Below, piece by piece: positions 38,100 to 45,781 of a stretch of 64,000 nt of DNA. Location: NCBI GenBank assembly GCA_942492205.1, contig CALODT010000001.1:1860001-1924000 (forward strand), written 5' to 3'. Under the pieces are notes generated by a model, which searched no databases, was not told where the DNA came from, and worked only from the letters and a program-made list of their open reading frames with translations. Source of the stretch: UBA1847 sp942492205 (GTDB lineage: Bacteria > Pseudomonadota > Gammaproteobacteria > Steroidobacterales > Woeseiaceae). Every line of letters begins with the position of its first letter. The first letter of the stretch is position 1. The position numbers were made by a program, and so were the translations under genes.

Positions 38100-39776
38100 T
38101 TAGAAGAGCCCTTCTATCCGGCCGTCTTCGTTGACGCGAATGGCGTTGGCCGCCGGTACCCGTGGCAAACCCGGCATCGTCATGATGGCGCCGCAGACTA
38201 CGACAACAAACTCTGCACCGGCCGCCAGCCGGATTTCTCGAATCTGCACGTGGTGTCCGGACGGTGCCCCGAGCAAATTCGGATCCGTCGAAAAACTGTA
38301 CTGCGTCTTGGCCATACAGATAGGGTATTTGCCGCGGCCGTCTCGCTCGAGGCTGGCAAATTCCTCGCGGACCTTCTTGTCGGCGATGATGTCCTCGGCG
38401 CCATAGATTTCCCTGGCGATCGTCGCTGTCTTCTGCCAGAGCGTCTGGTCATCGTCATAGAGCGTTCGGAATTGCGCGGCACCGCCGTCGCACAGCGCAG
38501 CGACATGTTCAGCCAGTTCGGTGGCCCCGGCTCCGCCGTCGGACCAGTGCGTGCAGGTGATGGCGCGCACACCGAACTTCTCACAGAACTCGCGAACCAC
38601 ATCGACTTCGGCGTCCGTGTCAGCCGTATAGCGATTGATTGCAACCGTCACGGGAACACCGAACTTGCCGAGATTGCGAATGTGGCGCTCGAGGTTCTTG
38701 CAACCGGTTTGCAAAGCCTCGACGTTTTCGGCCGACAAGTCCGTCTTGGCGACGCCGCCCTGCATCTTAAGCGCCTTGATCGTGGCGACCAGCACAACCG
38801 CATCCGGTTTCAGACCCGCCTTGCGACACTTGATATTGAAGAACTTCTCGGCGCCCAGGTCGGCGCCAAAACCCGCCTCGGTGATCACATAGTCGGCGAG
38901 CTTCAGTCCGGTTTTTGTCGCGACAACCGAGTTGCAGCCATGCGCGATATTGGCAAACGGCCCGCCATGCATAAGGGCCGGATTATTCTCCATGGTCTGT
39001 ACCAGGTTCGGCTGGAACGCGTCTCTCAGCAACGCTGTCATGGCACCGTCGGCGCTGAGTTCCCTGACCGTGACCGGCTGGTTGTCGCGGGTATAGCCCA
39101 GGACGATATTTCCGAGCCTGGTTTCGAGATCCTTCAGGTCCGTTGCCAGGCAGAAAATCGCCATGATTTCTGAAGCTACGGTGATGTCGAATCCGGCCTC
39201 GCGCACAACGCCATTGTGGTAACCGCCCAGACCCGACGTGACCGTGCGCAGTGCCCGGTCGTTCATATCCACGACGCGGCGCCATGTTACTCGGCGCGGG
39301 TCGATGTTGAGCTGGTTCTCCCAGTGCATGTGATTGTCGATCAGCGCCGCGAGCAGGTTATTGGCAGCACCGATCGCGTGGAAATCGCCGGTAAAATGCA
39401 GGTTGATGTCGGCCATTGGCACGACCTGCGCGTAGCCACCGCCAGCTGCGCCTCCCTTCATTCCGAAACATGGACCCAGGCTTGGCTCGCGCAGGCAAAT
39501 TAACGCGTTCTTGCCGATCCTGTTCATCGCGTCGCCCAGACCTACCGTCGTGGTGGTCTTGCCTTCGCCAGCCGGCGTTGGCGACACCGCTGTAACCAGG
39601 ATCAGCTTGCCGTCCTGGCCCTGTTGCCTTGAGCGAATGAAGTCCGCATCGATCTTTGCTTTATCGTGTCCGTAAGGGATGAGTGAGTCTGTCGGGATAC
39701 CCAGCTTCCCGGCGATCTCCTGGATGGGCTTGAGCTCTGCCGCCTGGGCAATCTCGATGTCGCTTTTAACAGCCAC
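38100..39776 (-). CDS. fhs: Formate-tetrahydrofolate ligase
   Basis: ATP-dependent ligation of formate to tetrahydrofolate giving 10-formyl-THF, cytoplasmic one-carbon metabolism. 558 residues, the family length. The P-loop SPTPAGEGKTTTTVGLGDA is near residues 67-85; later GMKGGAAGGGYAQVVPM, HGGPFANIAHGCNSV and EAGFGADLGAEKFF are family-diagnostic. The frame is open to 39947, but the GTG at 39776 has AGGA seven bases ahead and gives the correct N-terminus (VAVKSDIEIAQAAE). Divergent from fic across 470 bases that contain the palindrome array. Confidence 0.96.
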   Translation of the reverse strand: MAVKSDIEIAQAAELKPIQEIAGKLGIPTDSLIPYGHDKAKIDADFIRSRQQGQDGKLILVTAVSPTPAGEGKTTTTVGLGDAMNRIGKNALICLREPSLGPCFGMKGGAAGGGYAQVVPMADINLHFTGDFHAIGAANNLLAALIDNHMHWENQLNIDPRRVTWRRVVDMNDRALRTVTSGLGGYHNGVVREAGFDITVASEIMAIFCLATDLKDLETRLGNIVLGYTRDNQPVTVRELSADGAMTALLRDAFQPNLVQTMENNPALMHGGPFANIAHGCNSVVATKTGLKLADYVITEAGFGADLGAEKFFNIKCRKAGLKPDAVVLVATIKALKMQGGVAKTDLSAENVEALQTGCKNLERHIRNLGKFGVPVTVAINRYTADTDAEVDVVREFCEKFGVRAITCTHWSDGGAGATELAEHVAALCDGGAAQFRTLYDDDQTLWQKTATIAREIYGAEDIIADKKVREEFASLERDGRGKYPICMAKTQYSFSTDPNLLGAPSGHHVQIREIRLAAGAEFVVVVCGAIMTMPGLPRVPAANAIRVNEDGRIEGLF

Positions 39777-40004
39777 GATAGTTCCTTTTCTTGTTGTGTC
39801 GTGAGTGCCCGGAATTCTAACGCAATCCACGCCCCGCAGGGCCTCGGCGCTGCTGCGGATTGTGCGTACCCGCAGCCTGAGCCGCCGCGAAATAACGGAG
39901 CTCGCAGACGATCCCGACGGACCCGAGATCGGATCCATTCGAGGCAATCCGGTATTTCGCTACCTGGTTCACGATCTCGCCATCCGGATACGCCTATACT
40001 CCCG

Positions 40005-40236
40005 ATATGTCGATAAATTGTCGGTATTTCGACATATTCTTGGAAAAGGTCGATAGCATCGACCTGTCGCCGGGATATGTCGAAGAAAGTGACTTTTTTC
40101 GACATATGTGCGATTCGAGTCGATACTATCGACATATCCAGGAAACATGTCGATAAATTGCCTTTCTTTCGACATATCCTTGGCACGTGTCGATGGCATC
40201 GACACCGGTTCAACGCGTGTCTCCGTTATCGACACG
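40005..40236. repeat. Array of nested palindromes upstream of fic (about 70-bp period)
   Basis: Three near-identical units alternate a wide and a compact inverted repeat. Wide elements are ATATGTCGA N15 TCGACATAT at 40005-40037 and 40075-40107, and CATGTCGA N15 TCGACATA at 40146-40176, all with a 15-nt spacer. Compact elements are AGGTCGAT-AGC-ATCGACCT (40047-40065), GTCGAT-ACT-ATCGAC (40119-40133) and GTGTCGAT-GGC-ATCGACAC (40187-40205), all with a 3-nt spacer. A decayed seventh element CGTGTC...GACACG ends at 40236. The common half-site is TGTCGA. The array ends 11 bases before the fic start and occupies the fhs-fic divergent region; 39777-40004 shows no gene. Confidence 0.9.
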
Positions 40237-40246
40237 ACCAGGCGCC

Positions 40247-41404
40247 ATGGGGGGCCGACAATTGACTGACTTTGATCCCGCCGTACCGTACGACGCTCTG
40301 CCCGAACTGCCGCCGCCGGCCGCCAGTATCGAAACCACCGAGATTCTGAAGCGCTGCATCAATGCGCGGGTCGCCCTGGCCGAGCTCAAGCAGGCCGCCG
40401 AACTGATTCCGAACTCCGCCGTACTGGTGAATGCATTGCCGTTGCTCGAGGCACGCGCCAGCTCCGAAATCGAGAATATCGTCACCACGACCGACAAGCT
40501 GTTCGAGTTCGCGGACATCGCCGAAGACCGGGCCGACGCCCCGACCAAGGAAGCCCTGCGCTACCGAACGGCGTTGTACGAAGGTACGAAGATGGTCCAA
40601 CGCGGCATGCTAACCACAGATATGGCTATCCATATATGTAGCACTATCAAGGGTATGGAGCTGGATATTCGAGCGGAATCTGGAACAACGCTGAAAAACC
40701 GCAGGTCCGGAGAGGTGATCTATACGCCGCCGGTCGGACAACAGCTGCTGATCCAGAAGCTCGATAACTGGGCGAAGTTCATGCACGAGGAGTCTTCGTT
40801 CGACCCACTGGTGCGAATGGCTGTTCAGCACTACCAGTTCGAGGCCATTCACCCGTTCTCGGACGGCAATGGGCGCACAGGCCGGATCCTCAATATCCTG
40901 TTCCTGGTACAGCACGGCCTGCTGGATTCACCGATCCTGTATCTCAGCCGCTACATCATTCAGCACAAGGCGGCGTATTACCGCCTGTTGCTGAACGTTA
41001 CCCGTGACCAGGACTGGGCGGCATGGATCCTGTTTATGCTGGATGGGGTCGAGGAAACCTGCACCTGGACGACCGACAAGATCAAATCGATTCGCGAACT
41101 CATGCAACACACCGGCGAGTTCGTGCAATCCAGTCTGCCGAAGATCTATTCCTGGGAACTGGTCGAACTGCTCTTCAAGCAACCCTATTGCCGAATCGGC
41201 AACCTGGTCGATGCCGGCATCGCGAAACGTCAGACAGCCTCTGTCTACCTGAAGCAGCTGTGCGAACTGGGCGTGCTGCGGGAGATCAAGTCAGGCCGCG
41301 AGAACCTGTTCGTACATCCCAAGTATATTGAGCTGCTCTCCGGCGAAGAGAATGTCTGGATCTACTACGATGCGGCGGAAACGGATGCGGAGACAGCCGG
41401 TTAG
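40247..41404 (+). CDS. Fic-family AMP-transferase with inhibitory helix and C-terminal winged helix
   Basis: 385 residues with the layout of SoFic-type class II Fic proteins. A Fic N-terminal domain carries the inhibitory motif SSEIEN (72-77, fitting S/T-x-x-x-E-G/N). The Fic core has the active site HPFSDGNGRTGR (202-213), and a C-terminal winged helix-turn-helix (about 300-360: RIGNLVDAGIAKRQTASVYLKQLCELGVL) can bind DNA. It should transfer AMP to a protein hydroxyl group and may auto-AMPylate. The ATG at 40247 (AGG five bases ahead) is preferred to the GTG at 40187 inside the palindrome array. Target protein unknown; not paired with an obvious antitoxin gene. Confidence 0.92.
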   Translation: MGGRQLTDFDPAVPYDALPELPPPAASIETTEILKRCINARVALAELKQAAELIPNSAVLVNALPLLEARASSEIENIVTTTDKLFEFADIAEDRADAPTKEALRYRTALYEGTKMVQRGMLTTDMAIHICSTIKGMELDIRAESGTTLKNRRSGEVIYTPPVGQQLLIQKLDNWAKFMHEESSFDPLVRMAVQHYQFEAIHPFSDGNGRTGRILNILFLVQHGLLDSPILYLSRYIIQHKAAYYRLLLNVTRDQDWAAWILFMLDGVEETCTWTTDKIKSIRELMQHTGEFVQSSLPKIYSWELVELLFKQPYCRIGNLVDAGIAKRQTASVYLKQLCELGVLREIKSGRENLFVHPKYIELLSGEENVWIYYDAAETDAETAG

Positions 41405-41510
41405 TGACAGCTGCGGTTGGCTGGAAGAACCGGTCTCCGCCCTGGCCCTGCATTGCGAATAGCGATTCAACAGTCATAGAATCCTCGCACGAAGGCACGG
41501 AATTGGGGTC

Positions 41511-42338
41511 GTGACGGTCAATAGCAGCGCGCTGTTTCAGTTTTTCAAGTACGCCGTATACCTGCTTCTCGCGATGAACATTTACTGGTTCTACGCCGAG
41601 GAAAGCACGGCGGCCGTGCTGCAGTTCGCCAATGGCGTCTCCGCTGTGGACCTTATCGAGGCTTTCTCAGCGACGATAGATACTGCAGCCTGGGTCGTGC
41701 TGCTGCTGATGTTCGAACTCGAGACATACGTTCTCGAGGATCGGCAATTCACGAAACGGGTTACCTGGAGCCTGCATGGACTGCGGGCAATCTGCTACGC
41801 GTTCATCGTGTACGCGTTCTACGGCTACATTCAGAATATGACGTTTCTGTACGAGACGACGGCGCTCGCCGATATCAGCGATCTGTGCCAGCTCTTGCCC
41901 GCCGACTGGTCATGGGCGGTGACGCTCGACGAGTATGCCGCTATCACCGCCGCGAACTGCGCGAGTTTGTCGGACGCCTCTGTCATCTACCAGTTCAACG
42001 ATATGGCGGCCGTGGTCGATGCGCAGGGTCTCAAAGAGATCCGCTATCTCGCGTGGGTGGATGTGATCAACGCAGCCGTCTGGTTGCTCGTCGTCCTGGT
42101 GCTCGAGATTGACGTGCGGCTGCAGGAGCACAACCGTTTCGAGGGCATCGCATTGAAACTCAGCAATGCGGCGAAAACGGCTCTCTATTCGGTGCTGTTG
42201 CTCGCTGCCGTGTACTGGGGCCTGAAGGGCGATTTCGTCGACTTCTGGGACGCCTTTCTCTGGCTGGTCGCTTTTGTCTTCATCGAGTTGAACGTATTCG
42301 AGTGGCGCCAGGAGGAAAAAGCCGCCGCCATCGCCTGA
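41511..42338 (+). CDS. Integral membrane protein of unknown function
   Basis: 275 residues, start GTG 41511 with GGGG ahead. Hydrophobic helices at about 10-27, 55-72, 92-112, 185-203 and 228-245, probably 255-268; between helices 3 and 4 lies a long non-cytoplasmic-looking loop with two cysteines (DLCQLLP and AANCASL), which may form a disulfide. The loop and the tail are acidic. No family is recognised. It follows fic by 106 bases but has its own spacing and need not be co-transcribed. Confidence 0.75.
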   Translation: MTVNSSALFQFFKYAVYLLLAMNIYWFYAEESTAAVLQFANGVSAVDLIEAFSATIDTAAWVVLLLMFELETYVLEDRQFTKRVTWSLHGLRAICYAFIVYAFYGYIQNMTFLYETTALADISDLCQLLPADWSWAVTLDEYAAITAANCASLSDASVIYQFNDMAAVVDAQGLKEIRYLAWVDVINAAVWLLVVLVLEIDVRLQEHNRFEGIALKLSNAAKTALYSVLLLAAVYWGLKGDFVDFWDAFLWLVAFVFIELNVFEWRQEEKAAAIA

Positions 42339-42424
42339 CCGTCAGGAAACCATCACAAGCCGCTCATGCCCTCGATCGCCCCTCCGGCGACGATATGGAC
42401 TCACACCAGGCAAGGGGCGGAACC

Positions 42425-42538
42425 ATGATGTTTGACGAGCAGCAGCACGGGATAGACGCGGAAACGGTCATCCTGGGACTCGGTTACTTTGCCGGTCTAC
42501 TGATCCTTATCGCCTGGGTTGCCCTCAACCTTTTCTGA
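42425..42538 (+). CDS. Small single-helix membrane protein (37 residues)
   Basis: Begins MMFDEQQHGID and continues into a hydrophobic helix (LGLGYFAGLLILIAWVALNLF) that ends the protein. AGGGG lies about seven bases ahead of the ATG at 42425. An in-frame ATG at 42392 would add eleven residues. Position directly after the membrane gene and the clean hydrophobic pattern support it; no homologue is known to me. Confidence 0.45.
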   Translation: MMFDEQQHGIDAETVILGLGYFAGLLILIAWVALNLF

Positions 42539-42563
42539 TACCTGGCTCGATTGGCGATGTCCG

Positions 42564-42965
42564 TCAGGGCACTACGTCGAGCCTCGAATCAGCCGCGGCC
42601 CGGTCGCTCAACTGAGGGTCCTGCGCTTTGAGCCGGACCAGTTCAAGCTCCCGTGTCATGGTCATGAGGTAAGGGCGCCATGGGGATTGGTCGTCACGGC
42701 GATAGTAACCGGACACCGCCCAACCCGGCCCTTCCGCGTAGACATAGACTTTGCCGACCTTGCGATCCGGCGCCAGCGGATCGACGATGTCAATATCGTC
42801 GTCGGCCAGGAGCGAGCGCAGTAGTACCCGGGATTGCTCGACGACCTGCATTTCCTGTTGTCTTTCTTCCCGAGGCGCCGGGTTTGTAATCCACTGGTAC
42901 GAAAAAACGGCGACAGCAAGGCCGACGCACAGGGCAAACACAACTCGACCGACCCGGTGGTTCAC
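42564..42965 (-). CDS. Hypothetical protein with N-terminal membrane anchor
   Basis: 133 residues with one hydrophobic helix (about 7-24) and a hydrophilic remainder (ADDDIDIVDPLAPDRKVGKVYVYAEGPGWAVSGYYRRDD) that looks like a small beta domain outside the membrane. It lies 40 bases after queE on the same strand, so it may be the tail of the que operon; nothing links it to queuosine. Family not recognised. Confidence 0.65.
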   Translation of the reverse strand: MNHRVGRVVFALCVGLAVAVFSYQWITNPAPREERQQEMQVVEQSRVLLRSLLADDDIDIVDPLAPDRKVGKVYVYAEGPGWAVSGYYRRDDQSPWRPYLMTMTRELELVRLKAQDPQLSDRAAADSRLDVVP

Positions 42966-43005
42966 CTCGCCACCGCGTTGCTGCCCGATATACGACGCCG
43001 TCGCA

Positions 43006-43650
43006 TTAGTCGATGCCGATGATCTTGTGCGTCTGCAAACTCAATTTCCATTGCGGATGCGCCAGGCAGTAGGCAATCGAACGTTGCGTATTGGCCTCGA
43101 GATCCGGGCTGTCGAGCGGCTGCAGGAAAAAGTGCTCAAAATCAAGGCCCGCGAACTTCTCAGGCTGTGCCTCGGTTTCGACCTGCGGATAGACGAGCTT
43201 CAGCTCGTTGCCGCTCGCCTGCACGAGCCCGGCGCTGCCCTTTGGACTGATACAGAGCCAGTCGATACCCGCGGGGGCCACCAAGGTGCCGTTGCTCTCG
43301 ACGCCGATTTCGAAGCCGACAGCATGCAGTGCCTCGACCGCCGCGTCATCGAGCTGCAACAGCGGCTCGCCGCCGGTGCAAACCACGTAAGGGCGCTGTT
43401 GTCCCGGCGTCGACGGCCAGGCTTGCAGCACCGCGTTCGCCAGCAGCTCAGGGGTTTCGAATTTGCCGCCGCCCGCTCCGTCGGTGCCCACGAAATCCGT
43501 GTCGCAAAAGCGACAGACCGACTCCAGGCGATGCATTTCACGGCCTGACCACAGGTTGCACCCGCTAAAGCGCAGGAATACGGCCGGCCGGCCGGTCTGG
43601 GCGCCCTCGCCCTGCAAGGTGTAATAGATTTCTTTGACGGAATAAGTCAT
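43006..43650 (-). CDS. queE: 7-carboxy-7-deazaguanine synthase QueE
   Basis: Radical-SAM enzyme that contracts the ring of 6-carboxytetrahydropterin to form the 7-deazaguanine base of queuosine. 214 residues. The iron-sulfur ligands follow the C-x14-C-x2-C spacing of one QueE subgroup (Cys31, Cys46, Cys49 in GCNLWSGREMHRLESVCRFCDTDF) rather than the usual C-x3-C-x2-C. Start ATG at 43650 overlaps the queC stop by a base (ATGA); the frame is open further upstream only through queC. Confidence 0.95.
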   Translation of the reverse strand: MTYSVKEIYYTLQGEGAQTGRPAVFLRFSGCNLWSGREMHRLESVCRFCDTDFVGTDGAGGGKFETPELLANAVLQAWPSTPGQQRPYVVCTGGEPLLQLDDAAVEALHAVGFEIGVESNGTLVAPAGIDWLCISPKGSAGLVQASGNELKLVYPQVETEAQPEKFAGLDFEHFFLQPLDSPDLEANTQRSIAYCLAHPQWKLSLQTHKIIGID

Positions 43651-44327
43651 CAGGCAAGCAGCGGGTCCGCCACGCCTGCCTCTGCAAAGCCCTTCGCGCG
43701 CAGCAGGCAGGCGGGACACTCACCGCAGGGAGGGTGCGTGCCGTTATAACAGGTATGCGTCAGCGCCATCGCATCGAGCCCGCCCAGTTCGCAGGCCAGC
43801 TCGACCGTCTGTTTCTTCGACAGGTGCATCAACGGCGTGTGAATGACGACGCCACTGTCCATGCCGAGCTGTATTGCTTGCTGCAGTGCAGTGATCGTTT
43901 CTTCCCGACAATCCGGGTAACCGCTGTAATCCGTTTGCGCGACCCCGGTCACGAGATTCGTAATGTCGCGCTGGTAGGCGAACGCCGCCGCAAAGGTCAG
44001 GAAGATCAGGTTTCTGCCGGGTACAAACGTATTGGGCAGGCCGGAATCGGACGAAACACCGGATTCCACCGGGATACCGCTATCTGTAAGCGCATCGCCG
44101 CCAAGGGCTGCAAACGTGTCGATCGGCAGGCAGGTATTCGCGACCCCGGCGTGCTCGGCAACGCGCGCTGCACACGCCAGCTCGATACGGTGCCGCTGGC
44201 CGTAGTCGAAGGTAATAGTGCTCACGTTTTCCAACTTGAAACGATCGATGGCCCAGTACAGACAGGTTGTCGAATCCTGTCCGCCCGATAGCACGACCAA
44301 TGCTTTCTCGTGATCTGTCACTGCCAA
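43650..44327 (-). CDS. queC: 7-cyano-7-deazaguanine synthase QueC
   Basis: ATP-dependent enzyme of the PP-loop type that converts 7-carboxy-7-deazaguanine to preQ0. 225 residues: PP-loop LSGGQDSTTC at 13-22, and the zinc-binding C-terminus CYNGTHPPCGECPACLLRAKGF. The start used is TTG at 44327 with AGG five bases ahead; an in-frame GTG two codons later is an alternative. It is nine bases after the SDR gene and overlaps queE, giving queC-queE. Confidence 0.96.
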   Translation of the reverse strand: MAVTDHEKALVVLSGGQDSTTCLYWAIDRFKLENVSTITFDYGQRHRIELACAARVAEHAGVANTCLPIDTFAALGGDALTDSGIPVESGVSSDSGLPNTFVPGRNLIFLTFAAAFAYQRDITNLVTGVAQTDYSGYPDCREETITALQQAIQLGMDSGVVIHTPLMHLSKKQTVELACELGGLDAMALTHTCYNGTHPPCGECPACLLRAKGFAEAGVADPLLA

Positions 44328-44336
44328 TTTCGCCTG

Positions 44337-45440
44337 TTAGCCGTCGTTGTCCGGCGGCTCTTCGTTATTTCCAGAGTTACTTGGCCAGCCGTTCTCGTAG
44401 TCGCTCCAGTCCGGCCGTTTCAGCTCGACCAGGTAATCAGCGGCCAGTTCTTCGGAAACCCGCATCAGCTCCTCTGCCATCGCCATGTCATGCATGTGAC
44501 CGGCGCCGTCGATCGTCACTGCGTTGCAGTCCTCAAAGTATTGACCGCTGGTTGCGCCCAGGGCATCGCTCGTCGCAACGTAGCAGCTGGTCGCCGCGCC
44601 CTCCTCGATCGACTTGCCGGCAAATTTGGTCAGCAGACCAAAGCCGAAACGGGTGATCGGATTGAGATTACGGTCGATGTCCGTGTTAATCACCCCGGGG
44701 TGCAGGGAGTTGCTGGTGATGCGTGTACCGCGAAGCAGCTCGCCGAGGCGCAGCGAGAACAGAACGTTGGCGAGCTTCGACTGGCCGTAGGCCGCCGAAT
44801 CACTGTAATCGTCCGACAGTGAAAGGTCCGAGAAATTGATGCCAGCGGCCGGCGCCCCGCGATAGGCAGCACGACTTGCCACCATGACGATGCGCCCCTG
44901 CCAGGCCAGGAAAAGTCGCTCCAGCAGGCGGTTGACCAACACGAAGTGGCCAAGATGGTTGATGGCAAAATGCTTCTCGATGCCGTCGACGAGCTGCCGC
45001 TCGTTGCCACCGCCTCGATAGCCGGCATTACAGACAAGAATATCGATTGGCGTGCGCAGCCCGTTGATCGCCTCGGCGCAGCGAACGACGGAGTCGAAAT
45101 CGGATAATTCGAGCCGAGCGGGCATCGTCTGACCGACGACACGTGCACAAGCCTTGTGCGCCTTTTCCAGAGAACGGCTCGTGCCGACGACGACTGCGCC
45201 ACGTTTCGCCAGCACCCGCATGGTTTCGAAGCCTATACCCGAACTACAGCCCGTGACGACGGCGAGCTTGCCGGTGAGGTCCACACCTTCGGTCACCTGC
45301 TCCGCTGTTGACGTGTCGTCGAACGGGCTGCGCGGCACCCCTTCGGCCGGCACTTTTTCGACGTCGCTGCACGCCGACAGCTGGCTCGCGGCAAGTGCCG
45401 CTCCGGTCATGCCCAGGAACTGCCGGCGATCAAGTTTCAT
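44337..45440 (-). CDS. Exported short-chain dehydrogenase/reductase (Tat signal)
   Basis: 367 residues. Twin-arginine signal MKLDRRQFLGMTG followed by a lipobox-like LSAC (Cys24), so probably a Tat-exported lipoprotein. SDR motifs: TGCSSGIG (63-70, NAD(P) binding), NAGYRG, and YGQSK (Tyr-x-x-x-Lys) in the active site. It resembles retinol-dehydrogenase-like SDRs, but the substrate is unknown. The ATG at 45440 overlaps the preceding Zn-ribbon gene by 11 bases. SDR enzymes are usually cytoplasmic, so export is unusual. Confidence 0.88.
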   Translation of the reverse strand: MKLDRRQFLGMTGAALAASQLSACSDVEKVPAEGVPRSPFDDTSTAEQVTEGVDLTGKLAVVTGCSSGIGFETMRVLAKRGAVVVGTSRSLEKAHKACARVVGQTMPARLELSDFDSVVRCAEAINGLRTPIDILVCNAGYRGGGNERQLVDGIEKHFAINHLGHFVLVNRLLERLFLAWQGRIVMVASRAAYRGAPAAGINFSDLSLSDDYSDSAAYGQSKLANVLFSLRLGELLRGTRITSNSLHPGVINTDIDRNLNPITRFGFGLLTKFAGKSIEEGAATSCYVATSDALGATSGQYFEDCNAVTIDGAGHMHDMAMAEELMRVSEELAADYLVELKRPDWSDYENGWPSNSGNNEEPPDNDG

Positions 45441-45741
45441 CGGCGTCGCCAAACAGGCTTGCCAGTGCCGCCTCTGCCTGATCTGCCTGTGCTTTCCTGC
45501 CCGGGTCGAATGCGCCAGACGACGGCTTGAACCAGTCGCAGAAATTGACGCGCTCCTTTTCCGTGACATCGTCGGCCCCGTCCTCGCGGCACTGGCGAGT
45601 CACCGAGCGATCGTAGTAAATGCACATCTTGCAGACGTGCAGATCGGCGCTGCAGTCCGGGCACTGATCGCGCCGTGACAGCGGCAACGGCAACGCCTCG
45701 AGCGACGCGCCGCAGCGAAAACAGGAAATGACATCGGACAT
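45430..45741 (-). CDS. Small zinc-ribbon protein
   Basis: 103 residues with eight cysteines, mostly in CxxC pairs (Cys7/10, 27/30, 37/40, then 51 and 68). This suggests two zinc-binding ribbons followed by a charged helical tail ending LFGDADET. GGGAGG lies before the ATG at 45741. It overlaps the start of the SDR gene by 11 bases, hinting at coupled translation. Function unknown. Confidence 0.75.
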   Translation of the reverse strand: MSDVISCFRCGASLEALPLPLSRRDQCPDCSADLHVCKMCIYYDRSVTRQCREDGADDVTEKERVNFCDWFKPSSGAFDPGRKAQADQAEAALASLFGDADET

Positions 45742-45781
45742 GCGGCCTCCCGCTACGATGGGCAAGCCGCAGTATAACGTC

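Noticed and set aside
38250..39173. 307-residue plus-strand open frame
   Set aside because: Antisense to fhs, whose P-loop and family motifs are clear.
40005..40236. The fic palindromes as a CRISPR array
   Set aside because: The units are palindromic operators with conserved half-sites, the intervals between them are not spacer-like, and no Cas gene is present.
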